This document shows, piece by piece, positions 60,798 through 64,000 of a stretch of 64,000 nucleotides of DNA (position 1 is its first letter; the number at the start of each line of letters is the position of its first letter). The notes below the pieces were generated by a model. It had not been told where the DNA came from. It saw nothing but the letters and a program-made list of their open reading frames with translations, and made no database searches. The position numbers and the translations under genes are program-made. Location of the stretch: assembly GCF_018736045.1 (NCBI RefSeq), contig NZ_CP076133.1:1860001-1924000 (forward strand). The letters are read 5' to 3'. Source of the DNA: Flammeovirga yaeyamensis. GTDB taxonomy: Bacteria; Bacteroidota; Bacteroidia; Cytophagales; Flammeovirgaceae.

Positions 60798-62777
60798 GAA
60801 AGTATACCCTACCCCAAATTTCAAGTTCCTTCCCATATTAGGAATGTTATTCCAAGCAAAAGGATCGATATAATAGGCATCAAAAATATTTTCAGCTTTT
60901 GCTGATAAATTCAATGTTCCTTTTCTTAGAGAAATACCATAATCCAAACTCAGATCAAAAAGGTGATAAGCAGATGTTTTCTGTTCACCCAATACATCTG
61001 CTGGAGTACTCATTCCATCACAATAGGTATAGTTTAACCCTACTTGTAATTTTTTGATATTTATAGCAACTCTTTGATCTACCATTAACGGACTCATATA
61101 TGGAGTTGGTGTATGCAAGGCATCAATAAAGCCATTGTCCATTCTAAAATTGATTTGATAATACAACCAATTACTGATTTCCTTACCCATCAACATACTC
61201 AAATGAGAGGTATTCGCTTTTCCAACATTTTCATATTTTTTCACCCCCAATGCTCCTGGCGTACTTGCGTTTAAATCTTCCTGAATAACACCTACTATGT
61301 AGTCATCCAAAAATACTTTACGTGCATTAAATGCGAATTTCCAACCGTTCTTTTCATAACCAATGTTGAAATTAAACTCAAAGGCTTTTTCAGTTTCAAT
61401 ATCTGGATTACCTACATAATCAAATCGATCTCTAGCATTAAATAAGTAATACCCATACATCTCGGATGCTGTAGGTGCTCTATGTGTAAATGCTATTCCG
61501 AAATTTGATGACCATGCATCGTTTAACTGATAAAGGAAAGATGAAGAAAAATTACCTGTAATGTGGTGCTTTCCATCTTCTATATAAGTATTAAGCGTTT
61601 CAAATTGCTTGCGAGCGAAATCATTAGTGAGCTCCGTATAATTGTATTCTGCTCGTAGGTTATTCGTCCAGGTTAAACGAGGATCTAATTCCCATTCATC
61701 TAACAAGAATAATGATGCATTATTCCTTTGAATATCTCCCCAAGTCATTAAATACATATCGGGACCACCAATAGGTGAATACATTCGCATATCTGCAAAA
61801 AGGTGGTTAGAAAAACCTTCCACACGGATTTCTTGATGATGCAATTCTGTATTTCTATCGGCTTGAAACCATGCTCCAAAAGTGGTACTTCTACCCGGCA
61901 TATCCATGTGCATCGCCACATTTTCACGCTTGGTATCATCCATAATATGCTCGACAGAATTGACATACACTTTAGCTTGTAAAAGCTCAAAAGTTCTATC
62001 ACTTACATGGTTTTTATAGCCGATGTTTCCCATATAGGCTGTAGCAGAACTCACGTCCATTGGAAGAGCAGGATAACCGATATCTCTTCCTTCATCAAAC
62101 ATAAAAAGCCCTTTAAATTCATGTTGATGATTGGGCTTGAATACAGTCGTTAGGGTATGATTTTGTTTCTGAAATTGAGTATACGGAACTTCTTGACCAT
62201 GTCCATCTCTATAAATACCATGCTTTCTTAAAGCACCAGAATATCTGAAACCAAACTTTTCTGAAGATTGCTCTACAAACAAGTTACCGTCATAACCGTT
62301 CGTGTTGCTACTGTAGAAACTTTGTATACCAGCATGAGTTCCTTGATTTAATTCTGGGTATTTCATCTCAGCTTGTAAAGTACCTCCAAGAGATGTACCA
62401 AAACGTTGAGCATCTCCAGCCTTCGCAACTCTAAAAGTCGATAAATTGATGGGTTCCAAATAAGATGTTGCAGGATCCATTTTATCTGTACATGCATAAA
62501 AAACACGCATACCATCTACAGACACGGTAATCTGACCATCAGAAAAGCCATCGATAATGGGTTCCCAAGCAAAACCACCTCTTTTGACTACATTCAAATC
62601 GGTTTGCTGATTCATTAACTGATCTATCGTTAACTGATAATCGTTATTGGTGATGGTATCGGATTGTATCAAAACCTCACCTAGATAAACCGTTTTTAAT
62701 GAATCTTTATCCTGAGAAAAAGTAGAAATGGCACTACTCAAAATAAGTAGTACCATAATAATGAATACGTTTTGCAT
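60795..62777 (-). CDS. TonB-dependent receptor, OprC-like (probable copper), 660 aa
   Basis: Signal MQNVFIIMVLLILSSAISTF, plug with VSVDGMRVFYACTDKMDPAT (the conserved Cys-Met region of the OprC/NosA copper-type receptors), barrel, and C-terminal GRNLKFGVGYTF ending in an aromatic residue. Met/His-rich loops (HGIYRDGHGQEVPYTQF, MHMDMPGRS) fit a metal ligand. Coupled by TAATG to the lipoprotein gene upstream. The substrate is inferred. Confidence 0.75.
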   Translation of the reverse strand: MQNVFIIMVLLILSSAISTFSQDKDSLKTVYLGEVLIQSDTITNNDYQLTIDQLMNQQTDLNVVKRGGFAWEPIIDGFSDGQITVSVDGMRVFYACTDKMDPATSYLEPINLSTFRVAKAGDAQRFGTSLGGTLQAEMKYPELNQGTHAGIQSFYSSNTNGYDGNLFVEQSSEKFGFRYSGALRKHGIYRDGHGQEVPYTQFQKQNHTLTTVFKPNHQHEFKGLFMFDEGRDIGYPALPMDVSSATAYMGNIGYKNHVSDRTFELLQAKVYVNSVEHIMDDTKRENVAMHMDMPGRSTTFGAWFQADRNTELHHQEIRVEGFSNHLFADMRMYSPIGGPDMYLMTWGDIQRNNASLFLLDEWELDPRLTWTNNLRAEYNYTELTNDFARKQFETLNTYIEDGKHHITGNFSSSFLYQLNDAWSSNFGIAFTHRAPTASEMYGYYLFNARDRFDYVGNPDIETEKAFEFNFNIGYEKNGWKFAFNARKVFLDDYIVGVIQEDLNASTPGALGVKKYENVGKANTSHLSMLMGKEISNWLYYQINFRMDNGFIDALHTPTPYMSPLMVDQRVAINIKKLQVGLNYTYCDGMSTPADVLGEQKTSAYHLFDLSLDYGISLRKGTLNLSAKAENIFDAYYIDPFAWNNIPNMGRNLKFGVGYTF

Positions 62778-63664
62778 TAGAATTCTAAATAGAATGATAA
62801 TCCGTCCTCCTCAATAAGCTGTTGTTCTCCGTCTTTTACATTTAACTGTAATTGCCAATCTCCTACCATAGAGAAGTTGACTAATCCTGTATAAACGCCA
62901 TCGGCTGTTTCCATTGGATGCTCATTATTTGAAGAACCATGACTCATTGATGGCATCCATGGAGTTACTTCAAATGTTAGATCATTGTAAGCTGTATAAG
63001 TTTCAAACATATGCTCATTTGATAATCTACCATGACTCATCATTGCTGGTGTTCTTCTGAAGGCAAGAATTTCATAATCGTTATTTCCCACGCTAGGATC
63101 ACCTGATAAGAAGTTGTAACCTAAGACTAAACGGTCATCTGAACCTGGAATTGGCACCATAATCACTGTCTTGTAATTTGCTGCTGGCAATAAGAATTCA
63201 ATGGCATTTACTTCAATCGGCATCATCCACATCCCTTCCATAGTATCATTCACATAATAAGATACATGAAGTGTCCATGTTCCCATTTCGGATGTTGGCA
63301 TAACGAAAAGTATTTGTCCTTCTCCCGTGGTTTCATTAGACATTCCAACATCAAATCCTCTAAGTGGTGTAGAGTGTTGGTGTGCAGGTTCTCCGTTCAT
63401 CATCATCTGCATCACAGGTATTATTTTCCATTCTCCACCTTCTGGCAATTCACCTTGAGTGATATCAAATTTTACATTATTTACTCCTTCATAAAGCATT
63501 TCTTTTGATGATTTCAAGGTCAATTCGATCCCCTCATCATTAGAAGAAGAAGCAATAATATTTAAGTCATCTCCAGGAATAATTTCTGTTGAATCATCAT
63601 TGTTGCATGAAAAGAAAGCTACTGATAAAAGAAAAGTATATACGAAAATTAATGATTTTTTCAT
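62777..63664 (-). CDS. Met/His-rich lipoprotein with two FixH/YtkA-like domains, 295 aa
   Basis: I chose the internal ATG at 63664 (MKKSLIFVYTFLLSVAFFSC). The mature protein contains Met/His clusters (MQMMMNGEPAHQHSTPLRG, MPSMSHGSSNNEHPMETADG) and the YtkA/FixH-like pattern (DGVYTGLVNFSMVGDWQLQL) in duplicate (TSEMGTWTLHVSYYVND). These suggest a periplasmic or surface copper-binding protein feeding the downstream OprC-like receptor. Confidence 0.75.
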   Translation of the reverse strand: MKKSLIFVYTFLLSVAFFSCNNDDSTEIIPGDDLNIIASSSNDEGIELTLKSSKEMLYEGVNNVKFDITQGELPEGGEWKIIPVMQMMMNGEPAHQHSTPLRGFDVGMSNETTGEGQILFVMPTSEMGTWTLHVSYYVNDTMEGMWMMPIEVNAIEFLLPAANYKTVIMVPIPGSDDRLVLGYNFLSGDPSVGNNDYEILAFRRTPAMMSHGRLSNEHMFETYTAYNDLTFEVTPWMPSMSHGSSNNEHPMETADGVYTGLVNFSMVGDWQLQLNVKDGEQQLIEEDGLSFYLEF

Positions 63665-64000
63665 TTTAAAAAGTTTGTTGTGAGATGATACTATACTATT
63701 TGTAAGTGGTCCGTTTGACGTTGCGGTGCAACGTCCGTACATACAACACACTTCCTACAAATAATATAGAGTCTACCTCTAGTGTAGGTTTAAATGTGTA
63801 TCAAACAGTCTATCTAATTGATTTAAATAGAGTGATACATCAAAAAATAAGTTGGATTGTTGATTTTTATCTATTGAATAGATGTTGTCTAAATATCACA
63901 TTTTCAATATAAAACCGAATAATAAGACATCACAAAAAGGCATTACTTTAAAGTATGCTATTTGATATTCAACAGTAAATCAATTTAGAAATGAATCTAA
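63665..64000. other. 5' region of the metal operon with perfect palindrome
   Basis: GACGTTGC(63717)/GCAACGTC(63728) with a 3-nt centre, 53 nt upstream of the lipoprotein ATG. It could be a regulator operator or a leader hairpin. No gene seen in the remaining AT-rich DNA up to the window end. Confidence 0.45.

Overview
The window looks like a Bacteroidota chromosome, probably a marine Cytophagales/Flammeovirga-type bacterium. The basis is a SusC/SusD pair, DUF4846- and DUF5723-type proteins, hybrid two-component kinases, AT-rich intergenic DNA, no clear Shine-Dalgarno sites, and promoters of the Bacteroidetes form (TTTG, about 20 nt, TAnnTTTG). The genus is an inference. The window falls into two parts with different composition and organisation.

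Positions 1 to about 25.75 kb are most of an integrated, phage-like mobile element; its left end lies outside the window. The right end carries a tyrosine recombinase (24508-25692) whose promoter overlaps a direct repeat. Inward of it lie two small genes, a structured non-coding segment, a three-gene + strand operon of unknown function, an SF2 helicase next to iteron-like repeats, an AntA/AntB-type antirepressor, a helix-turn-helix protein, a small lipoprotein, and a + strand homing-type endonuclease built from three NUMOD4/HNH-like modules plus an AP2 domain. The left 12 kb is a minus-strand array of about 25 small genes: secreted proteins, lipoproteins, membrane proteins, a zinc-protease-like protein, a GIY-YIG-type nuclease with seven tandem repeats, and a secreted YkuD_2-type L,D-transpeptidase-like protein cut by the window edge. 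Many are separated by a repeating unit (stop codon, AAAAATCARTCTA-like motif, hairpin, ACCTAACA- or AATCATG-type leader). Several genes below the 60-codon limit of ordinary ORF calling are added here (45, 25, 58, 51 and 46 aa).

The element carries much apparently structured non-coding DNA. Three intervals upstream of small genes (about 6.96-7.27, 10.34-10.61 and 11.85-11.95 kb) fold on paper into multi-hairpin or multibranch structures. A + strand series of rho-independent-type terminators occurs where no gene precedes them (12.1, 13.9-14.5, 16.9 and 17.7 kb). A compact structured segment lies at 24.13-24.36 kb. These, with the lysine-rich small membrane protein family and its probable dual-start member, are the best candidates for an undescribed system.

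From 25.9 kb on the DNA is ordinary chromosome: a GH127 enzyme; a His/Glu-repeat lipoprotein; SusD/SusC; an OmpL47-like repeat protein with a TPR-SpoIIE phosphatase; a five-gene operon with type III polyketide synthase, UbiA prenyltransferase, methyltransferase and FAD oxidoreductase; a lipoprotein/DUF5723 pair; a DUF4846 protein; a NarL-type regulator with one intact and one apparently dead membrane histidine kinase; an HrpB-type helicase; an H-NOX sensor coupled to an HNOBA-PAS histidine kinase with four receiver domains; a Vms1-like (VLRF1) release-factor homologue overlapping a CE2-like SGNH esterase; and a Met/His-rich lipoprotein coupled to an OprC-like TonB receptor, probably for copper.
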